Source: Rhizobiaceae bacterium
GTDB lineage: Bacteria > Pseudomonadota > Alphaproteobacteria > Rhizobiales > Rhizobiaceae
NCBI GenBank assembly: GCA_029233925.1
Contig: JARGOX010000026.1
Coordinates: forward strand, 27,898-91,897
Direction of reading: 5' to 3'
Length of the DNA stretch: 64,000 bases
Below, one piece after another: positions 29,988 through 39,403 of the stretch (its first letter is position 1; every line of letters starts with the position of its first letter). Made by a program: the position numbers and the translations under genes. Under the pieces are notes generated by a model. It ran no database searches, was not told the origin of the DNA, and worked only from the letters and a program-made list of their open reading frames with translations.

Positions 29988-31094
29988 TCAAAGATCGAGA
30001 AAACCACGACGGCTAAGCAGGATCCACAGGAAAAAGGGTGCGCCGACGAGTGCCGTAATGATACCGATAGGCAGTTCGGCCGGCGCGACAATGGTGCGGG
30101 CAATTGCGTCTGCGACGAGCAGCAGGCTGGCACCCAGCAAAGCCGATGCAGGCAGCAGATAGCGATGATCCGGTCCGATCAGCAGGCGCAACAGGTGCGG
30201 TACGACGATACCTACAAATCCAATCCCGCCACTGACGGCAACACTGGCACCGGTCGCGGCTGCCACAACCAGTATCGAGCAGGCCTTCAAACCCTGGACA
30301 GGAATGCCGATGTGTCGGGCGGTTGCTTCGCCCAGCGTCATGGCGTTCAGTCCGCCGGCTAGAAACGGCACAGTCAGCAGCACCACAATGATGATCGGTG
30401 CGGCTGCCAGAATCTTGACCCATGTGGCTCCCGCAAGCGATCCCATGTTCCAGAAGGTCAGGTCACGCAATTGCTGGTCATCGGCCATGAAAATCAGAAT
30501 ACCTGTCAGCGCCAGGGCAAGCGCGCCCAACGCGATGCCCGCAAGCAGCATGGTGGCGACGGAGGTTTTGCCATTCTGTGTCGATACTCTGTAAAGCACC
30601 AAGGTTGTAATCAGGGCGCCGGCAAAGGCCGTCAACGGCAGGGCAAAGACACCCAGGAAAGCGGCAATGGGCGCAAGCGTTGAAGACCCCAATACTATCA
30701 TCGTCACCGCCCCGAGCGCTGCTCCCGATGATACCCCGACAATACCGGGATCGGCCAAGGGATTACGGAACAGGCCCTGCATAGTCGCTCCGCATACCGC
30801 AAGGCTGGCCCCGACCAATATGCCAAGCACCATACGGGGTAGCCGGATGTCATGGATGATGATGGAATCGCGGATGCTCAGTTCGATCTGGCCACCGGTC
30901 AGCGGCGCTATCCAGGACTGGATAACCGCCAGCAGGGAAGCGTCGGAGGCCCCTGTTGCCAGGCTGAGAAAAGACGTCACGGCCAGAAGGCCGGCAAGCC
31001 CGACAAGTGTCAGGCGTGCCTTCACCGACCGGTCACCCCTGGTGTCGTTCCGATTTGCAGGCAAATGTGAGGCCGTGGACAGGGTTTGCAACAT
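29988..31094 (-). CDS. hmuU: Heme ABC transporter permease (FecCD family)
   Basis: RLPRMVLGILVGASLAVCGATMQGLFRNPLADPGIVGVSSGAALGAV; GGIGFVGIVVPHLLRLLIGPDHRYLLPASALLGA. Confidence 0.95.
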   Translation of the reverse strand: MLQTLSTASHLPANRNDTRGDRSVKARLTLVGLAGLLAVTSFLSLATGASDASLLAVIQSWIAPLTGGQIELSIRDSIIIHDIRLPRMVLGILVGASLAVCGATMQGLFRNPLADPGIVGVSSGAALGAVTMIVLGSSTLAPIAAFLGVFALPLTAFAGALITTLVLYRVSTQNGKTSVATMLLAGIALGALALALTGILIFMADDQQLRDLTFWNMGSLAGATWVKILAAAPIIIVVLLTVPFLAGGLNAMTLGEATARHIGIPVQGLKACSILVVAAATGASVAVSGGIGFVGIVVPHLLRLLIGPDHRYLLPASALLGASLLLVADAIARTIVAPAELPIGIITALVGAPFFLWILLSRRGFLDL

Positions 31095-31097
31095 CGT

Positions 31098-31982
31098 TCA
31101 GTGTGCCTTGCCGGAAATTGCGTTGGAAAGCTCGCGGACAGCCTCGGCGGTTCGGGGCCCGAATCCGAGCAGATAAAGGCTGTTCATCCGCACCACTTTC
31201 CCGGCCTTCGCCGCCGGTGTTGATCCCAATGCGGCATGTGTCAGGACAGAATCATCATCCGTGGAATGATTGCTGTTGCGATCAATCAGCAAGATCACGT
31301 CCGGAGCGGCATTTATCACAGCCTCGTCTGAAATCTGTTTGTAGCCGGCAACCCCGGAGATGGCATTTTCGCCGCCAGCCATTTCAATAATGCCTGCAGC
31401 GCTTGTCCCGGTGCCGGCAGCCATGACCTTGCCGCCCTGAAGGCTCAGCACGAAAAGAACGCGCTTGGAATGTGTGTGCGAGACGTCATCCTTCTGGACC
31501 GCTTCAAGGTCCGCTTCCACCTGCCGTGCCAGCAGATCGGCTTTTTCCTCGACACCCAGGGCTTTGCCGACGATGCGGATTTTCTCCACAATACCCGAGC
31601 GGTTATAGTTCTCCGGTACGGTGATGATTGTCAGGCCTGACTTTTGCAGAACGTCGAGCGCTTCCGGTGGACCGGCACCCTCCAGGGTGAGCATCATTTT
31701 CGGATTGACCGACAGGACGCCTTCCGGCGACAGGGCTCTAATATAGCCGACATCCGGCAAATTGAGGGCTTCGGGCGGAAACAGGCTGGTCGTGTCCCGG
31801 GCAATCAACTGGTCTTCCTCACCCAGAGCGTAAACAATCTCGGTGATGGAGCCGCCTATGGCGACAATTCCGCCATCAGCAGCAACTGCCCCGGCAGTAA
31901 AGGAAAAGCCAAATAGTATTGCGGCAACAGCTGTTGCCCGTACGAGGGTATTTACTCCGCGAGCAAGCGTTTGCGTGATCAT
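31098..31982 (-). CDS. hmuT: Heme ABC transporter periplasmic binding protein
   Basis: Signal peptide; GGIVAIGGSITEIVYALGEEDQLIARDTTSLFPPEALNLPDVGYIRALSPEGVLSVNPKMML. Confidence 0.93.
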   Translation of the reverse strand: MITQTLARGVNTLVRATAVAAILFGFSFTAGAVAADGGIVAIGGSITEIVYALGEEDQLIARDTTSLFPPEALNLPDVGYIRALSPEGVLSVNPKMMLTLEGAGPPEALDVLQKSGLTIITVPENYNRSGIVEKIRIVGKALGVEEKADLLARQVEADLEAVQKDDVSHTHSKRVLFVLSLQGGKVMAAGTGTSAAGIIEMAGGENAISGVAGYKQISDEAVINAAPDVILLIDRNSNHSTDDDSVLTHAALGSTPAAKAGKVVRMNSLYLLGFGPRTAEAVRELSNAISGKAH

Positions 31983-32028
31983 GATCGTCTCCAGTGCATA
32001 TCGATAGCTATGAAATTCAGTTGCCTGC

Positions 32029-33123
32029 TCAGGCCGGTGCGGGCTGCCGCACCTTTGGCAGGCTTTCCATCACAAGGCGCCAGTCATCACGCTCAACCTC
32101 GCCCTCGTGGCGTTTGCCGAAAAACTGGATGATCAGTTGATGATTTCTGTCATAGGCTTCCATCGAGGTGACATGACCATCCTTGGTCGGTTTGCGAACC
32201 GCCCATAGTTCATGGATGTGATCAAGCCGCAGATGCATGTGAAATTTCGGATCCAGTATATTGATCCAGGGGCCCATGGTTTTGATGTCGTGGATTGGTC
32301 CCGAATGGATCTGAACGCAGCCCGGGCTGCTGATGAAACACATGATGGGGATTTCTTCGCTCACCGCCAGATTCAGCATGGCAACGAGGCTGTCGGCTTC
32401 AATGCGCCAGGCAAATGCATCGTCGATGGCCGTGACGGCCTGGTGTCTTGTCAGGCTGAATTTACGCAAGATGCCCATGAACTGGTGCACATCAGTCATC
32501 GCGGCCCATCGCTCCCGCAGATCGGCGATATCCGCCGTGCTGAGCACAGGCGCGGCAATCACTTCGGTCTCGGGTGGAACAATCGTTATGCTTTGGGACT
32601 GATCATCACTTTTGAGACTGGCGACCAATCGATCAAAAGCATCAACATCAGAAGCCGGACGCAAGTGAACCTTGTGGACTGCAACGCCTGCCTCGTTAAA
32701 GAACTGCAGGCTGCGTTTGATGCTTTCGCCATCCGGTTTTTCGACGCAAAACCCATGTAACCAGGCCTTGTGAAAAATGCGCAGGTCAATGTCTTCACCC
32801 AGGACAATGGCACCACGTTCACTGGTGCGGACTTTGTCATAGACGCCGATTTTTTCATGAACGGCACTCTCATTGCGGGTCAGTGCCATGACCTCTCCCA
32901 GGGCTTCAAGACTGCTGAGGATTTCATTGACCCGTGGCTCTATCCTGGTCGTCGTGATGCCGCACCAGGCGGCCACAAATTGCGCTTCTGAAATCCCCAA
33001 TTGGGAGGCAATTTCGCGCTCACGCATCTTCGGATTGTCGATCCGCGCCTGCCGGATTGCCTCGGGAGAGGGGCCCATTGTCGGCATGGATGGCTGTTCT
33101 GATATTTCTGCGATGGTGTTCAT
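32029..33123 (-). CDS. hmuS: Hemin-degrading factor / heme transport protein (HemS family)
   Basis: Duplicated HemS/ChuX-type domains: AWCGITTTRIEPRVNEILSSLEALGEVMALTRNESAVHEKIGVYDKV; FISSPGCVQIHSGPIHDIKTMGPWINILDPKFHMHLRLDHI. Confidence 0.95.
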   Translation of the reverse strand: MNTIAEISEQPSMPTMGPSPEAIRQARIDNPKMREREIASQLGISEAQFVAAWCGITTTRIEPRVNEILSSLEALGEVMALTRNESAVHEKIGVYDKVRTSERGAIVLGEDIDLRIFHKAWLHGFCVEKPDGESIKRSLQFFNEAGVAVHKVHLRPASDVDAFDRLVASLKSDDQSQSITIVPPETEVIAAPVLSTADIADLRERWAAMTDVHQFMGILRKFSLTRHQAVTAIDDAFAWRIEADSLVAMLNLAVSEEIPIMCFISSPGCVQIHSGPIHDIKTMGPWINILDPKFHMHLRLDHIHELWAVRKPTKDGHVTSMEAYDRNHQLIIQFFGKRHEGEVERDDWRLVMESLPKVRQPAPA

Positions 33124-33131
33124 GAAGATAC

Positions 33132-33356
33132 CTATTTGTTCAAAACGAGTTTGCCCTGACGGGTGATTTTAAGCCTGTAGAATAGACCCTGATGTTCGAT
33201 GCCCAGTTCTTTTGCACCTTCGAACAGGTCGTCGCTATTCAGCGTTCGTATTCTAGGTTCCTGTACGCCACCCGAATCGTCCGCCTGGGAACCGCCCGCC
33301 TGCGAATGATTGTGTTCGAGTGATGTTTTTTCAGTGCTGCTCATCTGTCCTTGCAC
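33132..33356 (-). CDS. hemP: HemP/HmuP family hemin uptake protein
   Basis: C-terminal PRIRTLNSDDLFEGAKELGIEHQGLFYRLKITRQGKLVLNK is the HemP signature. Confidence 0.92.
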   Translation of the reverse strand: MQGQMSSTEKTSLEHNHSQAGGSQADDSGGVQEPRIRTLNSDDLFEGAKELGIEHQGLFYRLKITRQGKLVLNK

Positions 33357-33435
33357 GCGAAAATGACCTTTCGAATTCGTTTTCCTGGGTTTCTCATTGC
33401 TTGTTTGGAAGCGTGGAAAAACGCTTCAATTAACT

Positions 33436-33450
33436 TGACATAAACAATCA
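33436..33450. promoter_or_regulatory. Candidate RirA (IRO-box) operator
   Basis: TGA-CATAAACAA-TCA matches TGA-N9-TCA, lies between hemP and the receptor gene, and is nested in AATTAAC(33428-33434)/GTTAATT(33452-33458). Confidence 0.55.
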
Positions 33451-33577
33451 TGTTAATTAGTGAGTGCAATACCGGAGACAAATTGTCAAGTTTTGAAAAT
33501 TGACTATTTTTGAAAAATCTCCGCCTCAGTTCAATTTAGCCAGCACGCGATTCCGCCAGCCAGCTCAGCCGATAATT

Positions 33578-35704
33578 ATGGAGAAAGATCAAATGAGTTT
33601 GGTTGGTCACAGGGCCGCGCTAATGTTGGGAAGCGCCGCATTTATCCTGTCCACAGGCATAGCGGTCGTTATGGCGCAGGACGCGGCAAATACGCCAAAT
33701 GAAGACGCCATCAAGGCAAGCGAAGAAACCGCCAGTAATGGCGAAAAGAAAGGTCGGGTCACGGCCCTTGATCGTCTTGTCGTCGGTGCGGGCATTGAAA
33801 AGGTGGCCATTGATACGCCGCAGGCCGTTTCGGTCGTTGATCAGGCCGATATCGACAATCTGCAGGCAACGGAAATCACCGATATTGTGGACAATGTTGC
33901 CGGGGTTAACGCCACCGGCGGGGCAGGGGCTTTGGGCCAGGGCTTTAACATGCGCGGTATCGGCGGCTCTGAAAGTTCGGCGGAAAAGGGCCGGATCATC
34001 CTGAACGTCGATGGGGTCAACAAGTATTTCGAGCAATACCGGATGGGTGGGCTGTTTACGGATCCTGAACTCTACAAACAGGTGGAAATCCTGCGCGGGC
34101 CTGCGTCGTCGACGCTTTACGGTGCCGGGGCACTTGGCGGCGTCGTCAATTTCACCACCAAGGATGCATCTGATTTTCTGACGGGCGACCTGAACACGGT
34201 CGTGCGTTTGAAAGGTGGCTATGAGACCAATGGTGAAAACATGCTCGGTGCGGCGATTCTCGCCCACAGGTTCAATGAAAATGCTGAATTTCTGCTGTCG
34301 GGAAACTATCGCAGAGCCGGCAATTACACCACCGGCGACGGCAGCGAAATGGTCGGCATGGAGATGGATTCACCCAATGGTCTGGCCAAGGGTACCTTCC
34401 ATTTCGGTGAAAATCTGGAGCAGGAACTGCGGGTCTCCTATCAGCAGTATACAGCCACCGAAAATGATCAGGAATACAACAAGATCAATGGGGGATCCCA
34501 GGTCTTCGGCCCCATCGACAAACGCGTTGTGACCGACAAGACGGCTATCATCGCCTATCAGAACGAAGCGGCTGACAATCCCTTTCTGGATCTCAATATT
34601 CAGGCGTCCTATTCGGATACATTCAATGATCAGACATTGGATGGTGGCGGTTCTGCCTACAACAATTCCGACTACGGTTATGAAACCTATCAGGTCAATG
34701 TCGACAATACGTTTGATCATATTGGCAAAAAGTTTGAAAACTATCTGACCATCGGCAATCAGACGGCCTATCTGATACGCACACGCGACGGCTCGGATTC
34801 GTCGACGCATCCGGAAGGCAACGAATTTCAATCCGGGTTTTTTGTTCAGAACGAATTTATCTGGGATGAGCGCCTGACCATCATCACCGGGACACGGCTG
34901 GACTATCAGCTGTTGAATGCCGATGAAAATACGACCCAGCCTGCAGGCACACCGAATGTGGATGATTGGGCTTTCTCGCCGAAAATTGCCGCCCTGTACA
35001 AGGTGACGGACGACTTTTCCGTCTTCGGCTCCATCGCTCATACGGAACGGATGCCGGGCCTCGATGAAATCTATGACAGCGTTTCAGGCCCGGTCAATTA
35101 CATGGGGTTGGAAAAGGAAAAATCCAACAATTTCGAGATCGGCTTTGCTTTGTCCGGCTATGATCTCCTCGCCGATGGTGACGGTGTTCAGCTCAAGACA
35201 ACGGCCTACTATAATGACATCACAAACCTGATCGAGGACGGAGGACGCATCGCAAGTCCGCGTTTCACCAACACCGGTCATGCTGTCATTTACGGTGCAG
35301 AAGTCGAGCTGTCCTACGATTCGGACGCTTTCTACGCCAATGCCGGATATGCCTTCGCCCGTGGCGAAAACAAGTCGGATGGCGGTGCTCTCAATACGGT
35401 CGCACCGGACGAATTCTTCTTCACGCTGGGCAAACGCCTGCCTGAGCAGGGGATCAATTTTGGCTGGACCAGCCGTATTGTCGCCGCCCAGAACGACACT
35501 GTTACCAGGCCGACAACGGCTGCCTTCGACACCCATTCAGCCTATTTCAACTGGGCACCGGTCGAAGGTCCACTGGTTGGTTGGGAGACGCAGTTCCGCG
35601 TCGATAACATATTCGACGAACAGTACGACGAATATCTCGAAGGCTACCCCAGCAGCGGGCGTTCCTTCAAATTCACGCTTGTCAAACAGTTTGGATGGTC
35701 ATGA
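33578..35704 (+). CDS. hmuR: TonB-dependent heme/hemoglobin receptor
   Basis: Plug (DRLVVGAGIEKVAIDTPQAVSVVDQADIDNLQATEITDIVDNVAGVNATGGAGALGQGFNMRGIGGSESSAEKGRIILNVDG) plus beta-barrel; heme locus context. Confidence 0.93.
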   Translation: MEKDQMSLVGHRAALMLGSAAFILSTGIAVVMAQDAANTPNEDAIKASEETASNGEKKGRVTALDRLVVGAGIEKVAIDTPQAVSVVDQADIDNLQATEITDIVDNVAGVNATGGAGALGQGFNMRGIGGSESSAEKGRIILNVDGVNKYFEQYRMGGLFTDPELYKQVEILRGPASSTLYGAGALGGVVNFTTKDASDFLTGDLNTVVRLKGGYETNGENMLGAAILAHRFNENAEFLLSGNYRRAGNYTTGDGSEMVGMEMDSPNGLAKGTFHFGENLEQELRVSYQQYTATENDQEYNKINGGSQVFGPIDKRVVTDKTAIIAYQNEAADNPFLDLNIQASYSDTFNDQTLDGGGSAYNNSDYGYETYQVNVDNTFDHIGKKFENYLTIGNQTAYLIRTRDGSDSSTHPEGNEFQSGFFVQNEFIWDERLTIITGTRLDYQLLNADENTTQPAGTPNVDDWAFSPKIAALYKVTDDFSVFGSIAHTERMPGLDEIYDSVSGPVNYMGLEKEKSNNFEIGFALSGYDLLADGDGVQLKTTAYYNDITNLIEDGGRIASPRFTNTGHAVIYGAEVELSYDSDAFYANAGYAFARGENKSDGGALNTVAPDEFFFTLGKRLPEQGINFGWTSRIVAAQNDTVTRPTTAAFDTHSAYFNWAPVEGPLVGWETQFRVDNIFDEQYDEYLEGYPSSGRSFKFTLVKQFGWS

Positions 35705-36150
35705 AAAAAAGCAAACGACATTTTCCCGCATGCCTTGGATTGGCAGTCCTGACATTCTGTGGAGCGGCGTCACCCGCCGCTTCACAGGAGCCCACAGCCA
35801 AAGGGCAGCTGTCACTCGAACTCAACAATCTTGCAACCACCGATACCGGCTGTCTGGCAACCTTCATGGTCAAGAACGGTTTTGAAAAGCCTCTGGAGAA
35901 AGTGGCTTTCGAAATTGTATTGTTCGGTAAAACCGGACTGGTGGATCGTATGTTGATCCTCGATTTCAGCCCCTTGACCGTGGGCAAGACGCGGGTCCGT
36001 CAATTTGAACTGGATGGTGCGTCCTGCCCCGATATATCGCGTGTCCTCGTCAATGACACGGCCAGTTGCGAAGCCGACGGTCAGCCGAGCCGTGCATGCT
36101 TGCAGGAGCTGAAGACATCAACCCCCCTGTCTGTCGAATTCGGTACCTGA
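35701..36150 (+). CDS. Predicted exported hypothetical protein in heme/TonB operon
   Basis: Signal peptide (MKKSKRHFPACLGLAVLTFCGAASPAASQ), paired cysteines (DTGC, ASCPD, SCEAD, RACLQE). Start overlaps receptor stop. Confidence 0.75.
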   Translation: MKKSKRHFPACLGLAVLTFCGAASPAASQEPTAKGQLSLELNNLATTDTGCLATFMVKNGFEKPLEKVAFEIVLFGKTGLVDRMLILDFSPLTVGKTRVRQFELDGASCPDISRVLVNDTASCEADGQPSRACLQELKTSTPLSVEFGT

Positions 36151-36217
36151 TCATTGCTTCGCCAGAGGCCTTTCCAAAGAACCGGAAACACTCCGCATGA
36201 ATGAAACTGGATCCTGA

Positions 36218-36931
36218 TTGATGATTGATAATCTGTTTTTGACATCGGCCTCGCTGGTAAAGCTGGGCGGTCCCGTGGTGGCAATCCTGATGGTGCTGTC
36301 CGTCCTGGCTCTTGCGATCATCCTGATGAAACTCTTTCAGTTTGCGGTTCAAAGAGTTGGTCGGCGCAATCAGGTGCAACAGGCATGGATGCTCTGGTCA
36401 CATGGTGATACGACCGCCGCGCTTGCCGTCCTCGATCGCGATCGTTCGGCGGTGGCATCCGTATTGGGTGTCGCCATTCGTCTCGGTGCGCAGGCCGGCG
36501 TGCCAAGACATGTTGTCGAGGAAGAGGTCGGGCGTGTCGCCGTCACCCGTATCTATGGTTTGCAAAGGGGGCTGCGTGCGCTGGATGCGATTGCACAGAT
36601 TGCCCCTTTGCTGGGGCTTTTCGGAACCGTCATTGGCATGATTGAAGCGTTTCAGACGCTGCAGCAGGCGGGCAATTCCGTTGACCCCTCGATACTTGCC
36701 GGCGGCATCTGGGTGGCCCTGTTGACGACCGCCACCGGGCTGGCTGTCGCCATGCCGGTCTCCCTGGTTTTGACCTGGTTTGAAAGTCGCATCGAAAACG
36801 AGCGGATCGCCATAGAAACCATGACGACCAAATTGATGTCTCAGCAGAGCATTCTGGCCGCGAAAGCCTCCAAGAGTGGCGAAAAGCAGGTAGTTCAACT
36901 CGGGGAGCGGATTGGTCATGCCTCTTATTGA
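36218..36931 (+). CDS. exbB: ExbB (MotA/TolQ/ExbB proton channel)
   Basis: GLQRGLRALDAIAQIAPLLGLFGTVIGMIEAFQTLQQAGNSVDPSILAGGIWVALLTTATGLAVAMPV. Confidence 0.95.
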   Translation: MMIDNLFLTSASLVKLGGPVVAILMVLSVLALAIILMKLFQFAVQRVGRRNQVQQAWMLWSHGDTTAALAVLDRDRSAVASVLGVAIRLGAQAGVPRHVVEEEVGRVAVTRIYGLQRGLRALDAIAQIAPLLGLFGTVIGMIEAFQTLQQAGNSVDPSILAGGIWVALLTTATGLAVAMPVSLVLTWFESRIENERIAIETMTTKLMSQQSILAAKASKSGEKQVVQLGERIGHASY

Positions 36932-37310
36932 CCAGCCAATGGTGCGGCGCCGCAGGTTGTCTTTGACCTCGTTGATCGACGTCATTTTCCTACTTTTGCT
37001 GTTCTTCATGTTGTCATCGACCTTTACCCGCTTTGCCGAGGTTGACATTGTCGCCGGTCGTGCCGGTCAATCCATGACCACTGACAATCTTCCGGACGTT
37101 TTTATCCGCCTGGGAAAAGACGGTGACTGGAAGATCAACGGCGCAGCCTTGAGTGATGCCGACGCCATGCAGGAAATTGCCCGGCTGGAAGAAGCCGGCG
37201 CCAGGACGGCTGTTCTGGTGGTGCGCGAGGAAGTGTCCTCACAGGCCTTGATCGACGCTCTTGAGACTCTGGCAGAAAATACCGATCTGGCCATAGCGGT
37301 GGCGGGCTGA
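36918..37310 (+). CDS. exbD: ExbD/TolR family protein
   Basis: LTSLIDVIFLLLLFFMLSSTFTRFAEVDI; ATG at 36918 overlaps exbB. Confidence 0.92.
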   Translation: MPLIDQPMVRRRRLSLTSLIDVIFLLLLFFMLSSTFTRFAEVDIVAGRAGQSMTTDNLPDVFIRLGKDGDWKINGAALSDADAMQEIARLEEAGARTAVLVVREEVSSQALIDALETLAENTDLAIAVAG

Positions 37311-37313
37311 ACC

Positions 37314-37754
37314 ATGAAAAAACTGCCTCGCCCGGCCGAAAAGCCACCAAGGGAAAATACCATTGCGCTGATCAATATCGTATTCCTGATGCTGATCTTC
37401 TTCCTGATCGCCGGAACGATCGCACCGCCTCTGGACAATGACGTCGAACTGATAAAATCCAGCGATGCAGATCCTGCCGAGCCGCCCCATGCCCTGTTCA
37501 TCACCGAGGACGGTGTCCTGAGATTTCAGGGCAAGTCGGTGACGCCTGCATCTTACATTGCGCTGGCGCGTGAACAGGGTATCGGCACAGACAGTGATAA
37601 TGGAGACCTCGATGCTGCACAGGAGGTCGGCCTGTCGGTGAAGATCGCTGCGGATGGAAAGCTGCCGGCAACCGGATTGATCGCAGTCATTGACCAGTTG
37701 AAAAATGCCGGTGCGGGCAAGATCACCATTATTACAGAAAGGAAAACGCCATGA
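37314..37754 (+). CDS. Second ExbD/TolR family protein
   Basis: TIALINIVFLMLIFFLIAGTIAPPLDNDVEL single TM plus periplasmic domain; directly after exbD. Confidence 0.85.
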   Translation: MKKLPRPAEKPPRENTIALINIVFLMLIFFLIAGTIAPPLDNDVELIKSSDADPAEPPHALFITEDGVLRFQGKSVTPASYIALAREQGIGTDSDNGDLDAAQEVGLSVKIAADGKLPATGLIAVIDQLKNAGAGKITIITERKTP

Positions 37755-38881
37755 GCTTGCGCTGGTGGCATCTGGCCATTGCAACGATGGCGTCTCTGGC
37801 AATCCATGGCGCTGCCGACTTCGCGCTGCGTGATGCAAAGGACCCCATCCAGGAGGAGGGCAGCGCACAGGCACAGATCAGCCTGCTCGGCAATGCCAGC
37901 CAGGATATGATCCTTGCCGGGCAAACGCCCCAGACGATCGTTGCAAGCGCTGCTGCTGCAGTTCAGCCGGTGCAGGCATCAGTGCACAAGCCGACTGAGA
38001 CAACAAAGGATCTTGCCAAGGCCAGCGTCCAGGCAATGGCAGCGCAGATCCCGCTCGCCGAGACGGCAAAACCAATCATCGCTGCGGCAAAGGTTGATAG
38101 CCCCAAGGGCAGCGCTGCGACGGCGCAACCGGCGGTTCCTGTGCAGCCGTCTCCCACACAAGAAGCTGCGGCCGCAGAACCAGTGGAATCAACCAGCCCC
38201 CGCGAACAATCCGTATCCGAAGCAAGGGTCGTCCGTGCACAAACAGCAAAGCCGGTAACCAGCATGCCACAGGACGTCGTGCAGGCACCGGAACCAAAGG
38301 TAGTGGAAACCGTAAAGCCGACGGCGGTAAAGCCGGTCGGGAGCCAGAAAACGGTGCAAGCAAAAGAGCCGGAACCTCTCAAGGCGGAAGAAAAGACAGC
38401 GAAGGTCAAGCCGCAGGAAAAAAACAAGAAGGTCGTCAAGCCTGCAAAAAAAGCTGACCGAAAGGGCAACACGGGAAACAACAAAAAGAGTGGCAAGGCC
38501 GGTCAGGCAGACGGAGGCAAGACAGGCACGGCGCGATCTGCCGGGAACAAGGAAAAGGGTGGTAAAAAGGGCACGGCCGGCAATGCCAAGGTTTCAAATT
38601 ATCCCGGAATCGTAAGGCGTAAATTGCGGCGTGCGCTGCGTTATCCAAAGAAGGCGCGTTCGAGAAAAATCCGCGGAACGACCGTGGTCCGTTTTAGTGT
38701 GACTGGATCCGGCGGCATCGCCAATTTGCGCGTGGCGCGCAGTTCAGGCTCAAAGGTTCTGGATGACGCCGCGCTTGCAACAGTGCGTCGGGCCGCGCCG
38801 TTTCCCGGGATACCAGCAGAAGCCAGACGCAAGAGTTGGGTCTTTACGGTGCCTCTCGAATTTACGCCTGGTCGTCGGTGA
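37751..38881 (+). CDS. tonB: TonB family energy-transducing protein
   Basis: Pro/Lys/Ala-rich linker and C-terminal TonB domain: NYPGIVRRKLRRALRYPKKARSRKIRGTTVVRFSVTGSGGIANLRVARSSGSKVLDDAALATVRRAAPFPGIP. Confidence 0.93.
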   Translation: MSLRWWHLAIATMASLAIHGAADFALRDAKDPIQEEGSAQAQISLLGNASQDMILAGQTPQTIVASAAAAVQPVQASVHKPTETTKDLAKASVQAMAAQIPLAETAKPIIAAAKVDSPKGSAATAQPAVPVQPSPTQEAAAAEPVESTSPREQSVSEARVVRAQTAKPVTSMPQDVVQAPEPKVVETVKPTAVKPVGSQKTVQAKEPEPLKAEEKTAKVKPQEKNKKVVKPAKKADRKGNTGNNKKSGKAGQADGGKTGTARSAGNKEKGGKKGTAGNAKVSNYPGIVRRKLRRALRYPKKARSRKIRGTTVVRFSVTGSGGIANLRVARSSGSKVLDDAALATVRRAAPFPGIPAEARRKSWVFTVPLEFTPGRR

Positions 38882-38893
38882 CGCGAGCGACGA

Positions 38894-39373
38894 ATGTTTA
38901 TTGGGAGGAACTTCAGAATGTCGATTGAGCAGCGATATGCGAAAAACCAGGATCAGGGGCGCACAGGACAAGAGCGGTTTCAAGTCGAACTTCCGAGCAG
39001 CCTGAACGCAACGGCGCTTGCGCGGTCCGGCATCAAGACGAAAAAACAGTCGCTGGATGGAAAAAACCTGCTTTGCATCACCAATGGAACGATGCCGGCT
39101 CACCTCGAGGAGGTGGCATCGCTCTTCGGCGCAGGCATTATCCTGGCCGATGCCGAACATTGCCTTCGCGCGAACGCAGCGGATCTCATTCTTCCGCATG
39201 CCGATTGTGTGCTGTGTCCGCTCAGTTGCATTGATCCTGTCACCAGAACCAGCCTGCGCAGACATTGCCGATTGACCGGCAAATCGTTCATGCCCCTGCG
39301 CAACACCAGCAGAACCTGTCTGCGCCATGCCGTGATGCGTTACGCGGATCAGCTGCAGGACGTCAGCAAATAA
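38894..39373 (+). CDS. DUF2325-like protein
   Basis: C-terminal DCVLCPLSCIDPVTRTSLRRHCRLTGKSFMPLRNTSRTCLRHAV resembles the DUF2325 cysteine/basic signature. Start uncertain (38894 or 38918). Confidence 0.65.
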   Translation: MFIGRNFRMSIEQRYAKNQDQGRTGQERFQVELPSSLNATALARSGIKTKKQSLDGKNLLCITNGTMPAHLEEVASLFGAGIILADAEHCLRANAADLILPHADCVLCPLSCIDPVTRTSLRRHCRLTGKSFMPLRNTSRTCLRHAVMRYADQLQDVSK

Positions 39374-39403
39374 CAGCACAGCTGGCCGTTTTTCATCGCT
39401 CCA

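Noticed and set aside
37900-38600. Repetitive Lys/Pro/Ala-rich stretch considered as a repeat array
   Set aside because: It is the low-complexity periplasm-spanning linker of TonB, not spaced repeats or CRISPR.
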